Positions 1 through 9,042 of a stretch of 64,000 nucleotides of DNA are shown one piece after another; position 1 is the first letter of the stretch, and every line of letters starts with the position of its first letter. The stretch is from Caldivirga sp. MU80. Its GTDB lineage: Archaea; Thermoproteota; Thermoprotei; Thermoproteales; Thermocladiaceae. The translations under genes were made by a program, and so were the position numbers. The DNA is taken from positions 1-64,000 of the forward strand of contig NZ_LCTF01000007.1 in the NCBI RefSeq assembly GCF_001663375.1, given 5' to 3'. The notes under the pieces were generated by a model. That model saw nothing but the letters and a program-made list of their open reading frames with translations, did no database searches and was not told the DNA's origin.

Positions 1-2
1 TA

Positions 3-344
3 GACGTATTGCAACCATGCCCAACATACAATGACATAAACACTAAGGAATGGTACGAGAAGAGGATAAGAAAACTAGAGGATGAAAAATGGGACCCAGT
101 GGTAAAAGACCCAAAGGAAGCAGATGAGAAGAAGTTTAGAGCCATGGAGAAGGCCAATGAGTGGGGTGATAGGATATACGTAGGTATATTCTACCAGAAC
201 GAGCATGTGCCAACCTACGAGGAGAGGATGCTATCCAGGATAAGCAACTACCTGGAGTTGCCACCTGCAAAGCAGGCTATTGAGGCTGACGGTTACTCGC
301 TAACAGTTATAGATAGTATACTTGAAAAGAGGAGGGTTGTTTAA
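3..344 (+). CDS. 2-oxoacid:ferredoxin oxidoreductase beta subunit, C-terminal part
   Basis: The reading frame is open to the left edge of the window, so the gene begins upstream. The visible 113 residues start [11 protein letters not shown], a motif seen in the thiamine-diphosphate-binding beta subunit of archaeal pyruvate/2-oxoacid:ferredoxin oxidoreductases. That enzyme oxidatively decarboxylates 2-oxoacids to acyl-CoA and reduces ferredoxin in the cytoplasm. The remainder is the charged C-terminal tail typical of the family (EWYEKR and EERMLSR). The alpha subunit would be expected just upstream. A T-run at about 352-359 follows the stop and could terminate transcription. Substrate preference cannot be read from this fragment. 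Confidence 0.8.
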   Translation, partial: DVLQPCPTYNDINTKEWYEKRIRKLEDEKWDPVVKDPKEADEKKFRAMEKANEWGDRIYVGIFYQNEHVPTYEERMLSRISNYLELPPAKQAIEADGYSLTVIDSILEKRRVV

Positions 345-404
345 AGATCACGGACTCTTTTTTAAACGAACTTAAAACCAGGTTTTTATCCTCTACTTAA
401 TGGT

Positions 405-1088
405 CTACTTAATGGGTAGGTTCAACGTGTCCCCAGGCTTCATTACGTAGACTCTGACGTGGGGTGCCAGTGACTCAACCAGGTTCCTGAACTCCTCAGG
501 GTCCTGCTTAATCTGTGGGAAGGTGTTGTAGTGCATGGGCACCACCGCCCTTGGGTTGATTAGGGATACTGCGTATGCAGCCTCCCTGGGGCTCATGGTG
601 AAGTAGCCCCCTATTGGTAGTAGGGCTATGTCTGGCCTATACAACCTGCCTATGAGCTCCATGTCGTTGAATAACCCGGTATCACCTGCGTGGTAAATCA
701 CGGCCTCAGGCGACTTAATCACGAAGCCCACTGGGGAGCCGTGGGTTGAACTGTGCATTGCCGGCGTCATGTAGATCTCTATCTCGTTGGTTAACTTAAC
801 GGGCCCACCAATGTTCATCCCTATGGTGTTTTTAACCCCCTCCCTCTCGGCTAGGTGAACCGCCAGTTCGAAAACAGCCACAACAGTGGCGTTGGTCTTG
901 TTGGCTATTTGAACCGTCTCACCCAGATGGTCTGAGTGGTCGTGGGTGACTAGGATGAAGTCCACGTTACCCAGTTCACCTAGGGTAACCGGTGAGTTTG
1001 GGTTTGAGATCCATGGGTCTATCAGTATCCTCCTACCCATCAACTCAACCTCAAAGGCAGCATGCCCAAGCCACCTCAGGTAGCCCAT
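405..1088 (-). CDS. MBL-fold metal-dependent hydrolase, UPF0173 family
   Basis: This is a 227-residue metallo-beta-lactamase-fold protein. It opens with YLRWLGHAAFEVE and ILIDPW, then carries the metal motif THDHSDH, a later HAGDTG and a C-terminal MHYNT, which is the arrangement of the UPF0173 family. It probably binds two metal ions and hydrolyses an unknown cytoplasmic substrate. The frame extends 22 codons further upstream, but I start at the ATG at 1088: a TATA-like TTTATAA lies at about 1109-1117, the right distance for a leaderless transcript, and family members begin at this point. It converges with the oxidoreductase gene. No biochemical role can be assigned from sequence. Confidence 0.82.
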   Translation of the reverse strand: MGYLRWLGHAAFEVELMGRRILIDPWISNPNSPVTLGELGNVDFILVTHDHSDHLGETVQIANKTNATVVAVFELAVHLAEREGVKNTIGMNIGGPVKLTNEIEIYMTPAMHSSTHGSPVGFVIKSPEAVIYHAGDTGLFNDMELIGRLYRPDIALLPIGGYFTMSPREAAYAVSLINPRAVVPMHYNTFPQIKQDPEEFRNLVESLAPHVRVYVMKPGDTLNLPIK

Positions 1089-1169
1089 AACCCGAGGAGT
1101 GTGCCACCCCTTATAAAGGTGAATACGCTGATTATGGGTGAGGTGGCCTTTCAATCCTTAATACCAAGC

Positions 1170-2243
1170 TTATGAGCCGGCCAGTAGGCTATGTATCTCG
1201 TTAGTTGTCTTAAGGCCTGAACCCGTCAATATAACCACGGTGCCGCCACTTGGCTTAAGCTCCCTCAACGCCTTAAACACCACCGCGCTTGTTGGCTCAA
1301 TGATGAACCCAAGCCTCAACCCCTCCCTCAAACCATCCACAACATCAAAGTCCCCCGCGACAACCACCTCACCACCGCTATCCCTAACGGCATCCACTAT
1401 CTGCTCAAGCCTAGGCGGTTGGGGGACCATGATGCCCTCCGGTAGTGTTGACTGGGGGCCTGGTGGCGTATTGTGGAGCGCCCTATGGGCCCACTCGTAG
1501 CCCGAGGCCTCAACCGCTATTAGCCTTGGCACCTCCTTAATAACCCTCATCTCCACCAACTCCCTGAAGCCCGTGTGGAGGCCCAGTAGTAGTGTGCCGT
1601 TGCCCAGTGGGGCCACTACGTTATCCACCTTACCCAGTTCGAGGGCTATTTCGTAGGCTATCAGCTTAACGCCGTGGATGAAGAACGGGTTCCATGAATG
1701 CCCAACGTAAACCCCATCCTGGTAGCTCATGGCTAATGCGGATGCATCAGCCCTACTCGGGGTTTCAACAACGTTGGCCCCAAGCAGCCTCATGAACCTC
1801 TTCTTAGCCTCTGAAGCCCCCCTTGGGACATATATCCTTGCCCTAACCCCCTTAACCATTGAGTAGGCCGCCAGTGAGAGCCCTGCATTACCACTTGAGT
1901 CCTCAACCACGGTCACATCATTGCCTAGTACTGATAGTGCCAAGGCCCACCCCCTATCCTTAAATGAACCCGTTGGGTTGAGGTACTCGAGTTTGAAATA
2001 GTAGCCACGCCTATTAACCATCGGCGTGGCCCCCTCACCAAGGCTAACCAACTCCTTAACAGGTAGAACCTTAGCCAACTCACGCCTACTAAGCTCCCTC
2101 GGCTTCCTCAACTCGTACTCCACATTCAACGGTGAGCCACACCTAGGGCACCTAAACATCCAGATATTAGCCTCAGTGGTGAAGCCGCACCTAGGGCACT
2201 TGTAAACCACGTCACCGGTTAAATTAACCAGGTTAAGCACCAT
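1170..2243 (-). CDS. thrC: Threonine synthase
   Basis: This 357-residue PLP enzyme of fold type II converts O-phosphohomoserine to threonine. The N-terminus carries a zinc-ribbon-like pair of CPRCG motifs about 18 residues apart, common in archaeal threonine synthases. The PLP lysine sits in GSFKDRG, the substrate-loop motif DSSGNAG follows, and a glycine-rich phosphate-binding PLGNGT occurs later. The start at 2243 (MVLNLVNL) is preferred over the upstream in-frame codon because a TATA-like CTATTTA on the minus strand at about 2263-2269 lies roughly 23 bp upstream, giving a leaderless mRNA. Related threonine dehydratases or cysteate synthases are possible alternatives, but the paired CPRCG ribbon favours ThrC. 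Confidence 0.85.
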   Translation of the reverse strand: MVLNLVNLTGDVVYKCPRCGFTTEANIWMFRCPRCGSPLNVEYELRKPRELSRRELAKVLPVKELVSLGEGATPMVNRRGYYFKLEYLNPTGSFKDRGWALALSVLGNDVTVVEDSSGNAGLSLAAYSMVKGVRARIYVPRGASEAKKRFMRLLGANVVETPSRADASALAMSYQDGVYVGHSWNPFFIHGVKLIAYEIALELGKVDNVVAPLGNGTLLLGLHTGFRELVEMRVIKEVPRLIAVEASGYEWAHRALHNTPPGPQSTLPEGIMVPQPPRLEQIVDAVRDSGGEVVVAGDFDVVDGLREGLRLGFIIEPTSAVVFKALRELKPSGGTVVILTGSGLKTTNEIHSLLAGS

Positions 2244-2394
2244 TACAAGGGCTACGCCAACCACTATTTAAGTGAACCCGCATCATGGGTAATGGTCTAT
2301 TCCATTGAACGTGAGGAGCCTTATTAAGACGTGAGCGTATGCTTATTTAACCTAAGGTGGCTTAATTTTAATGTATGGACTTAAGCTAGGGCCC

Positions 2395-2625
2395 TCAAAC
2401 CCTCCGCGTCCCAGTTAGGTTAATGTTGACCTCACCCAGTCTCTTGTAGCCGGATTCATCATACGTGTAGACCTTATTGGCATCCTCATCCTGAACCAGC
2501 TTATGCTTACCACTGCAGAACGGGTACTTATCACTTAACCCACACATGCATATGGCAACCACCTCTCCTGACGGTAACCTGTGTATGTATGGGCCCTTAG
2601 CCGTATGCACAATCAACCTAGCCAT
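2395..2625 (-). CDS. CDGSH-type iron-sulfur protein
   Basis: This small 76-residue protein has the CDGSH (zf-CDGSH) signature CMCGLSDKYPFCSGKH. Its three cysteines and one histidine ligate a [2Fe-2S] cluster. Single-domain archaeal members are soluble and are thought to take part in electron transfer or cluster handling; no partner is evident here. The start MARLIVH at 2625 is chosen because a strong TATA (TATTTATAAA, about 2645-2654, read on the minus strand) is about 24 bp upstream, which makes the five-residue upstream extension unlikely. Confidence 0.85.
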   Translation of the reverse strand: MARLIVHTAKGPYIHRLPSGEVVAICMCGLSDKYPFCSGKHKLVQDEDANKVYTYDESGYKRLGEVNINLTGTRRV

Positions 2626-2754
2626 GACAATCTTAATCACCGGCTATTTATAAACCAACCAGCGCTGTTCGTCACACCCTGAGGGCTTGAGATTATGCCT
2701 AATGCCACTGCCCTTGGGTGAAGGTTAATTAAGTTAAGGCCTACACCTAAGCCA

Positions 2755-2810
2755 CTAGTGATGAGGATCGTTAAGTTGGGAGTTGTGACCGGGAACCCAC
2801 GTACTGAATA
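2755..2810 (+). ncRNA. Candidate C/D box sRNA
   Basis: A perfect C box (GTGATGA, 2758-2764) and D box (CTGA, 2804-2807) are spaced as in archaeal C/D guide RNAs: 12-nt guide (2765-2776), D' position (2777-2780, TGGG, degenerate), 4-nt spacer, C' position (2785-2791, GTGACCG, degenerate) and 12-nt guide (2792-2803). A TATA-like TTAATTAA at 2725-2732 lies about 27 bp upstream. D' and C' match poorly and I cannot search for rRNA or tRNA targets of the guides, so this remains a candidate. Confidence 0.35.
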
Positions 2811-2856
2811 TTGCGTAAGGTAGGGTTTATATTTTCATAATGAATTCCAGAGAATT

Positions 2857-4278
2857 ATGAGTGGGGGTGGCGTTAAGCTCGACATATTAAGGACTGGGGA
2901 TGTCGCAGATATGCTTGGTCCTGCCAAGCGTATTGAATGGAGCGTGACCATAAGGGGCAGGGTTGGTAAGGATGTGGTTGAGGAGTTGAGTAGGATTAGG
3001 AGCGAGCCTGATTGGATGAGGAGACTGAGGTTAAGGGCTCTTGAAATGTTTGAGAGGCAGCCTTGGCCCAACTGGCTTCCCCTCGAAGGTAACATTGACC
3101 TTGAATCCCTCGTTCTTTACGCCAAGCCAAGCGTGGAGAGGGTTAGGTCATGGGATGAGTTACCAAGGGAGTTAAGGGAGTACTACGAGGCACTTCAAGT
3201 GCCTGAAATTGAATCTAAGTTACTTGCAGGGGTCATAGGACAGGTGGACTCTGGTGTTGTTTATGAGAACACTAAGAAGAGCCTTGAGGAGGCTGGCGTA
3301 ATCGCCATGAGCATGGATGAGGCCGTTAAGAGGTACCCAGACCTGGTTAAGAGGTACTTCGCCAAGGTCTTCCCACCTGAGTACAAGTTCGCCTCACTAA
3401 ACATAGCCCTCTGGAGTGGCGGCGTCTTCGTCTACGTACCGCCGAACACGCATGTTAAATTACCCGTGGAGTTGGTTGTCTTGATCAGTAGCGCCAATGT
3501 AGGGCAATTCGAACACTCGCTTATCGTTGTTGATGAGAATGCGCAGGTTGAGCTGATAGTCGCATGCGCAGCCCCGATCTTCAGCGGGCTTAGCCTACAT
3601 GACGGGATCACTGAGGTTTACGTCCATAAGGGCGCTAGGGTTAAACTTGTTGACTTAAAGAATTGGAGTAGGGGGGTGGTGTACTTCGGCAACAATAGGG
3701 CCATAGCCGAGGGCAATACAAATGTCGAGTGGCTTAGCGGCTCACTGGGCGGTAAGGTAACCATGGTCTACCCAATGACGGTGCTTAAGGGCGCTAACTC
3801 CAAGACAACCGTAACCTCGGTGGCCTTAGCAAATGGCCCAACGTGGAAGGAGGAGGGGGCTAAGGTCTTCCACGACGCGCCACACACCTCAAGCAAAGTG
3901 GTTAGTAAGGGTATTAGCCTAAATGGAGGTACAACAGTGTACAGGGGTCTCGTTTACGTTAGGAGGGGTGCTAGGTTTGCTAGGTCTCATGTTGCTTGTG
4001 ATTCCCTTGTTCTTGATGGTGATTCCAAGGCCTACACAATACCACATGAACAAGTCTTCGAGGAAACAGCGGTAGTCACCCACGAGGCTTATACGGGTAG
4101 GATAAGTGAGGATAAGATAAACTACCTAAGAACAAGAGGACTAACAGAGGAAGAAGCAAAAAGCCTAATAGTACTGGGCTACTTTAACGACGTGATGGTT
4201 AACCTACCCATGGAGTATGTGTCAATATTCAACAGGGCCATTGAACTGGAGTTAACCAGGCTATCCAAGGTGGGTTAA
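2857..4278 (+). CDS. sufB: Fe-S cluster assembly protein SufB
   Basis: This is a 473-residue SufB/SufD-family protein, the scaffold on which SufBCD builds iron-sulfur clusters. The right-handed beta-helix core is evident from EHSLIVVDENAQVEL, VYVPPNTHVKLPVE and late motifs RGLVYVRRGARFARSHVACD and SKAYTIPHEQV. The cysteine in ACDSLVLDG aligns with the conserved cluster-building cysteine of SufB. The last helix contains RGLTEEEAKSLIVLGYF, typical of the family. A TATA-like TTTATATTTT at 2826-2835 is about 26 bp upstream of the ATG, so the mRNA is probably leaderless. Unusually, no sufC ATPase or sufD lies next to it, so the partner must be encoded elsewhere. SufD identity is less likely given length and the conserved cysteine. 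Confidence 0.88.
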   Translation: MSGGGVKLDILRTGDVADMLGPAKRIEWSVTIRGRVGKDVVEELSRIRSEPDWMRRLRLRALEMFERQPWPNWLPLEGNIDLESLVLYAKPSVERVRSWDELPRELREYYEALQVPEIESKLLAGVIGQVDSGVVYENTKKSLEEAGVIAMSMDEAVKRYPDLVKRYFAKVFPPEYKFASLNIALWSGGVFVYVPPNTHVKLPVELVVLISSANVGQFEHSLIVVDENAQVELIVACAAPIFSGLSLHDGITEVYVHKGARVKLVDLKNWSRGVVYFGNNRAIAEGNTNVEWLSGSLGGKVTMVYPMTVLKGANSKTTVTSVALANGPTWKEEGAKVFHDAPHTSSKVVSKGISLNGGTTVYRGLVYVRRGARFARSHVACDSLVLDGDSKAYTIPHEQVFEETAVVTHEAYTGRISEDKINYLRTRGLTEEEAKSLIVLGYFNDVMVNLPMEYVSIFNRAIELELTRLSKVG

Positions 4279-4361
4279 GGGGACCACCTACAGTGTTTTT
4301 CTAACCTGTGAGAAAAAGATTTATTAAGTTAAGCACAGGCTTGAAAATATAAGGGGTAGGT

Positions 4362-4718
4362 ATGATTGGGAGTATTTGGGATTGGATAGTAGTGATCGCC
4401 GTGGTGTTAATACTGTTCGGTGGTACATCTAAGATACCTGAATTGTTTAGGGCTTTAGGTAGGGCCGTGGGTGAGTTCAAGAAGGGTCAGATGGAGGTGG
4501 AGAGGGAGCTTAGGCAGATGGTTACTGAGGCTCAATCACCAACTCCACCAACCCAACTCAGCCCCCAGCCAACAGGTCAGACTGCTAGTAATACCGCCGT
4601 CAATCAACCTGCTAATGGCCAACCCAACAAAAACAATGAGGTAGAAGAGTTGAGGAGGCAGGTGGAGGAGTTAAAGAGGGAGTTGGAGAGACTGAGAAAT
4701 CAGGGACAGGCCAACTGA
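4362..4718 (+). CDS. tatA: Twin-arginine translocase subunit TatA
   Basis: This 118-residue protein has TatA/B architecture. An N-terminal transmembrane helix (about 6-20, WIVVIAVVLILFGG) is followed by the hinge and amphipathic helix KIPELFRALGRAVGEFKKG, then a Pro/Gln-rich stretch and a C-terminal charged helix. TatA oligomers form the conduit that passes folded, often cofactor-containing proteins across the cytoplasmic membrane. A purine-rich GGGGTAGGT directly precedes the ATG and could act as a ribosome-binding site; the nearest TATA-like sequence (4318-4326) would give a short leader, unlike most genes here. No tatC is adjacent. Confidence 0.88.
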   Translation: MIGSIWDWIVVIAVVLILFGGTSKIPELFRALGRAVGEFKKGQMEVERELRQMVTEAQSPTPPTQLSPQPTGQTASNTAVNQPANGQPNKNNEVEELRRQVEELKRELERLRNQGQAN

Positions 4719-4721
4719 GCC

Positions 4722-5219
4722 CTAGCCATTAATGGCTGTGTAACTTAAAACACTGTTAATTAATTCGCTAATACTGTTCACGCATCCATCTAACCTACAC
4801 CCGCAAAATCCACAGTAGATTATGAGCGGCGGCTTAATCCCTTTAGTTAACTCCCCAACCTCCTCAATACTCCTAGGTAGGATTACCTTAATTACGTCGT
4901 CTCTATCTCTAACCTCTTCATTAAACCCCTCCATTATTAGGTAATCTGGCTTAGCCAGTTCGCTTATGAGGTTTATGATGCGGTTTAGCTCAATGGGTGT
5001 GTTGACCAGTATGTGTGTCTTATCTGGTGCTAAGCCAACCACAGTCTCAGCCCCCTCCCTGGAGAAGACCCACGTATCCTTACCCCTAACGTCGAATTCC
5101 TGGCCGTAGTCGTGGATCCTCTTAATAACGGCAACCCTACCCTTAACCACATGCAACAGTTCCCTAATTAGGGTTGTTTTACCTGACTTCCTGAAGCCTA
5201 TGAAGGCTATGGTTATCAT
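4722..5219 (-). CDS. mobB: Molybdopterin-guanine dinucleotide biosynthesis protein B
   Basis: This is a 165-residue P-loop GTPase of the MobB family. Walker A is GFRKSGKTT at residues 8-16, and the Walker-B-like segment PDYLIMEGF is at about 91-99. Family members carry MVIKRI.HD-type segments matched here by AVIKRIHDYG, and the C-terminus has a Cys cluster (YCGFCGCRLDGC). MobB assists attachment of GMP to the molybdenum or tungsten pyranopterin cofactor. With MoaB at 29.5 kb it implies Mo/W enzymes in this organism. A TATA-like sequence on the minus strand at about 5247-5256 supports the ATG at 5219. It is divergent from mre11. Confidence 0.82.
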   Translation of the reverse strand: MITIAFIGFRKSGKTTLIRELLHVVKGRVAVIKRIHDYGQEFDVRGKDTWVFSREGAETVVGLAPDKTHILVNTPIELNRIINLISELAKPDYLIMEGFNEEVRDRDDVIKVILPRSIEEVGELTKGIKPPLIIYCGFCGCRLDGCVNSISELINSVLSYTAING

Positions 5220-5299
5220 TGCTAGTTAACCGTGTGGGGAGTGGTTGAAAAGTATTAATTAATGCACTAGTTTTTTAACCCAACATTAGCCTCTACCCA

Positions 5300-6517
5300 G
5301 TGCTTATTGCCCACCTCTCCGACGTGCACCTGGGTAGGAGGCAGTATGGACTTGAGGCGAGAGCCAAGGACTATGAGTTAGCCTTCCTCAGGGCCATTGA
5401 TGAGATTATTGGACTACGTGAGGAGAGGGGTGTCGACCTGGTTCTGGTTAGCGGGGACCTCTTCGATAACCCAAGGCCATCACCCTCAACATACCTCACG
5501 GCCATTAAGGGCTTTAGTAGGCTTAGGGATTCAGGCATAGATGTGCTGGTTATAAGGGGTAACCACGATGCATCAGTCATAAACCCCATAGATAACCCCA
5601 TAACTGTATTGGACTCCTCAGGCTTGGTCAAGTACCTTGACCATGGTTACGTTGATTATGGTAAGGTTAGGGTGATTGGTGTTGGCTGCGCACCCACTAA
5701 TAGCCGGGTTAAAATGGTTAAGGCGCTAAGAGAACTGTTGGGGAATGGAGTTAACATTGTCATGATGCACCAGTACGTTGAGGGTGCCCCATACAGGTAC
5801 CCAATGCCTAACATAGACTACTACACTATACCAGCTGGTGAACTGCCCAAGGATGCTTACTACGCCGTCGGCCACATACACGAGCACGCCTTGAGACACC
5901 CAACCCTCGAGGCCGTGTACCCTGGGTCACTTGAGGTTTGGGACTCCCAGGAGTTCGAGACTCATGTGCTTGAGGGTGGTAGGTTGAGGATGGTTAAGGG
6001 CCAGGATCCAAAGGGCTTCCTACTGCTGGATGTTGATGAGGGTAGTGGTAGGGTTAGGGTTGAGCCCATTAGGCTTAAGGGAGGGCGAAGGATGATTAAG
6101 GTTATCGTTAACGTTAACGGTGAACCACCATCAACCTTCAAGGAGCAGTTAGGTGGGTTGGGAGCCTTAGACTATAGGGATGCGTACGTTGAGGTTGATG
6201 TGATTGGTGAATTGGGTGATGGGTTCAGCGTTAGGGATTACGGGTTCAACACGGTTAAGGGCCTAATTAACGGCGCCCTTAAGGTGAACGTTAAGCTATC
6301 CGTGGCAAGGCGTGGGTCAGCCAAGGCCCAGGCAACCCATGGCCTAATTGAGCTTATTCAAACAGTGCTCAACAAGAGTATAGGTGATGAGGCTGTGGTT
6401 AACGCAGTTTTGAGGGCCCTCGACCTGATAAGTGATGGTAAGGTTAATGAGGCTGTGGCCATACTGGAGAGGGGGCTTGGACTGGGGAGTGATGTTGAAT
6501 GGCTTCAGTGGAGTTAA
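5300..6517 (+). CDS. mre11: DNA double-strand break repair nuclease Mre11
   Basis: This 405-residue calcineurin-like nuclease is the Mre11 subunit of the Mre11-Rad50 complex that resects DNA ends. All phosphoesterase motifs are present: HLSDVHLG at the N-terminus, SGDLFD at about 51-56, RGNHDAS at about 92, then MMHQYVEG and VGHIHEH. A capping/Rad50-binding region follows to the C-terminus. The start is a GTG at 5300, about 27 bp after a T/A-rich TATA-like element at 5270-5278, so the mRNA is probably leaderless. The gene overlaps rad50 by 19 bp, indicating translational coupling. In many archaea herA and nurA flank this pair; they are absent here. Confidence 0.93.
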   Translation: MLIAHLSDVHLGRRQYGLEARAKDYELAFLRAIDEIIGLREERGVDLVLVSGDLFDNPRPSPSTYLTAIKGFSRLRDSGIDVLVIRGNHDASVINPIDNPITVLDSSGLVKYLDHGYVDYGKVRVIGVGCAPTNSRVKMVKALRELLGNGVNIVMMHQYVEGAPYRYPMPNIDYYTIPAGELPKDAYYAVGHIHEHALRHPTLEAVYPGSLEVWDSQEFETHVLEGGRLRMVKGQDPKGFLLLDVDEGSGRVRVEPIRLKGGRRMIKVIVNVNGEPPSTFKEQLGGLGALDYRDAYVEVDVIGELGDGFSVRDYGFNTVKGLINGALKVNVKLSVARRGSAKAQATHGLIELIQTVLNKSIGDEAVVNAVLRALDLISDGKVNEAVAILERGLGLGSDVEWLQWS

Positions 6518-8913
6518 TTGAGGTGGAGAACGTTAGGTCAGTTAGGAAGGCCTCAATAAGGCTTAGTAGTGGGGTTAACTTCATATATGGCCTTAACGGG
6601 GCTGGGAAAACCACAATACTTGACTCCATAGCCATAGCACTCTACGGCACTGACTGGCTGAAGAGGAGGAGGATTAGGCTATCCGACCTAGTCACCATGG
6701 GGGCCTCCGTGGGTGTGGTTAGGCTACTCATAAACATAAATGGCCGCAGGTACACTGTCCAAAGAGCCTTCACCAGGGAGAAGGTTATTGAAACCCAGAC
6801 CTACGTAATGAGCGAGGATGGGGTTAGGGTGGCGGAGAGGGATAGGGAGGTCACCAGGTGGGTCACTGAGAACCTAGGCGTGGACGTGGAGTTGTTTAAC
6901 CTACTCTACGCCAGGCAGGGTGAGTTGAGGGATGTACTTGAGGTTAATAGGAGGGAGGAGTTTAAGCTGGATAAGCTGCTTAAAATAGACTCCATGGATA
7001 AACTGCAGACAGAGGTCCTGAGGGGCATTGAGAGGAGGCTTGAGGGGGAGGCAAAGGCCCTTGAGGCCGCCATTAAGGAGAACAGTAACGAGAGGGAGAG
7101 GATTGAGAAGAGGCTGAGTGAGGCGAGGGCCAGGGTTAAGGAGCTTGAGTCCATGATAAGTGGGCTTGGCGAGGAGTTAAGCAGGAAGGAGACTGAGCTA
7201 AGTGAGCTTAGGAATGAGGAGAGGAGGCTCATAGGGGTTAGGGAGAGGTTTAACACCATTAATGACGAGTTGAACAGGCTTAGGGATGAGTTGAACAGGC
7301 TTAACGCCGAGGTTGAGGAGCTGAAGGCTAAGGTTAAGGAAAAGGAGGTGCTTAAGGCCAGGGCCAGGGAGATTGAGGATAAGTTAAAGGCATCAAGGGG
7401 ATTGAGGGATGAAGCGAGTAGGCTCGAGGAGTTGGTGAATGAACTAGGGGGGAGGGTGAGGGAGCTTGAATCCAAGGAGTCGATGATTAAGGAACTTGAG
7501 AGGCAACGCTCAGACCTAAATAGGCAAATAAGGGAGCTTGAGGATGAGTTAGAGGAGTTGAGGGAGGTTAGGGAGAGGAGGAGGGGGTTGGAGGAGAGAA
7601 TTAGGGAAGTTACATTAAGGCTGAGGGAGCTTGATGAGTTAAGGGCCAGGAGGACTTCACTAATGGAGGAGTTGAACCACATTAACGAGGAGTTGAACAT
7701 ACTTAAACAGTCCAATGAACCAGTCTGTCCAGTCTGCAAAAGGCCGCTCAACCCTGATGATAGGGAGAGGATAATTAAGGAGAATGCGGAAAGGATGAAG
7801 AGGATTAGGGAGGAGTTAAGCAGTATTAACTCAAGGCTTAGGGATTACGACAACCTTAAGGAGGATGAGGAGGACCTCAGGGGTAAGCTGGCTCAGGTTA
7901 ATGTGGCTGAGGAGAGGATACCCACCCTGGAGTCTAGGCTTAGGGAATTGAGGGGTAGGTTAACCGAGCTTAACGAGGAGCTGGAGGCCATTAAGGGTGA
8001 GGTTAAGGAGCTGGCTAAGCTAAGGGAGGAGTACAATAATGCCAATGCTAGGCTTAGGCAGTTGAGGAACCAGTTAAAGAGCCTTGAGTCGCTTCAGGAA
8101 GAGTACCTTAGGATTAGCGCCGAGTTGGCAAAGAACCCTGAGGCGGAGTTGAACAGCCTACTTAACAATAAGTCAAGGATTGAGGCCAGGGTGAGTGAAC
8201 TGGAGGATGAGGCCAAGAGACTCAGCGGTGAGTTAACTAGGCTGAGCAATATTGAGGAATTGGTCAGTAAGGTTGATGATGAGGTTAAGGGGTTGAGGGC
8301 CAGGCTTGAGCAGGGTAGGGGTAGCCTAAGCCAGTTGATAAGCAGCATCGGGGAGATGGAAAATGAGGCTAGGCGCATAGGCGAATTGATAAGTAAGAGG
8401 AGTGAGAGGCTTAGGTTCATTAGGGGTAAGCTACAGGAGGTTGCTAAACTGGCCAGCGCCATTGAGGGTGCTAAGCCAGCCTTAAGGAGGGCGCTCCTAA
8501 ACGCCATAAACGAGGAGTTGAGGGACACCTTCAAGGTGCTTAGGCATAAGGAGTCGCTTGCGGAGATTTACGTGACCGAGGATTACGAGGTCATGGTTAA
8601 GAGGAGTGATGGCAGGGAGTTACCGGTCAGCATGTTGTCCATGGGTGAGAAGAACCTGGTGGCCCTAGTCCTCAGGTTCGCGCTATCTAAGGCTCTCCTC
8701 GGCGACATACCGATAATGCTCCTCGACGAGCCCACGGAGCACCTGGACTCTGAGCATAGGAGGAGGGTGTCAAACTGGCTAAGGGACCTATCCGAGGTTG
8801 TGGATACCCTGATAGTCACCTCCCATGTGGATGCCTTCGAGAACACTGCTGATAACGTGATAAGGGTTGAGGTGGTTAACCCAAGGGGCGAGTCCGTAGC
8901 CTACAACGCCTAA
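6499..8913 (+). CDS. rad50: DNA double-strand break repair ATPase Rad50
   Basis: This is an 804-residue SMC-like ATPase. Walker A is GLNGAGKTT at residues 31-39, followed by a long heptad-rich coiled coil (about 170-640) interrupted by the zinc-hook CPVCKRPL at about 410-417, which dimerises Rad50. The ABC signature LSMGEKN is near 713 and Walker B IMLLDEPTEHLD near 738-749. Rad50 uses ATP to regulate Mre11 nuclease and tether DNA ends. It is co-transcribed with mre11 through a 19-bp overlap; the ATG at 6499 is the first codon that preserves the N-terminal beta-strand before Walker A. Length is within the range of crenarchaeal Rad50. Confidence 0.94.
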   Translation: MASVELIEVENVRSVRKASIRLSSGVNFIYGLNGAGKTTILDSIAIALYGTDWLKRRRIRLSDLVTMGASVGVVRLLININGRRYTVQRAFTREKVIETQTYVMSEDGVRVAERDREVTRWVTENLGVDVELFNLLYARQGELRDVLEVNRREEFKLDKLLKIDSMDKLQTEVLRGIERRLEGEAKALEAAIKENSNERERIEKRLSEARARVKELESMISGLGEELSRKETELSELRNEERRLIGVRERFNTINDELNRLRDELNRLNAEVEELKAKVKEKEVLKARAREIEDKLKASRGLRDEASRLEELVNELGGRVRELESKESMIKELERQRSDLNRQIRELEDELEELREVRERRRGLEERIREVTLRLRELDELRARRTSLMEELNHINEELNILKQSNEPVCPVCKRPLNPDDRERIIKENAERMKRIREELSSINSRLRDYDNLKEDEEDLRGKLAQVNVAEERIPTLESRLRELRGRLTELNEELEAIKGEVKELAKLREEYNNANARLRQLRNQLKSLESLQEEYLRISAELAKNPEAELNSLLNNKSRIEARVSELEDEAKRLSGELTRLSNIEELVSKVDDEVKGLRARLEQGRGSLSQLISSIGEMENEARRIGELISKRSERLRFIRGKLQEVAKLASAIEGAKPALRRALLNAINEELRDTFKVLRHKESLAEIYVTEDYEVMVKRSDGRELPVSMLSMGEKNLVALVLRFALSKALLGDIPIMLLDEPTEHLDSEHRRRVSNWLRDLSEVVDTLIVTSHVDAFENTADNVIRVEVVNPRGESVAYNA

Positions 8914-9042
8914 CTGCTAGTAACCACCCTTAACCCTTACTGGTAATACCACGCACCTGCGTTTAAGTATATATTTGATGTATTAAAATATAAACTATAT
9001 TTATAACAATAGATTTAAAAGATCGGGTAAACCTAAGGTGCA

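Noticed and set aside
6906-7751. Long minus-strand Ser/Leu-rich frame within rad50
   Set aside because: It is the antisense shadow of the Glu/Arg/Leu-rich coiled coil; the sense strand has full Rad50 motifs.
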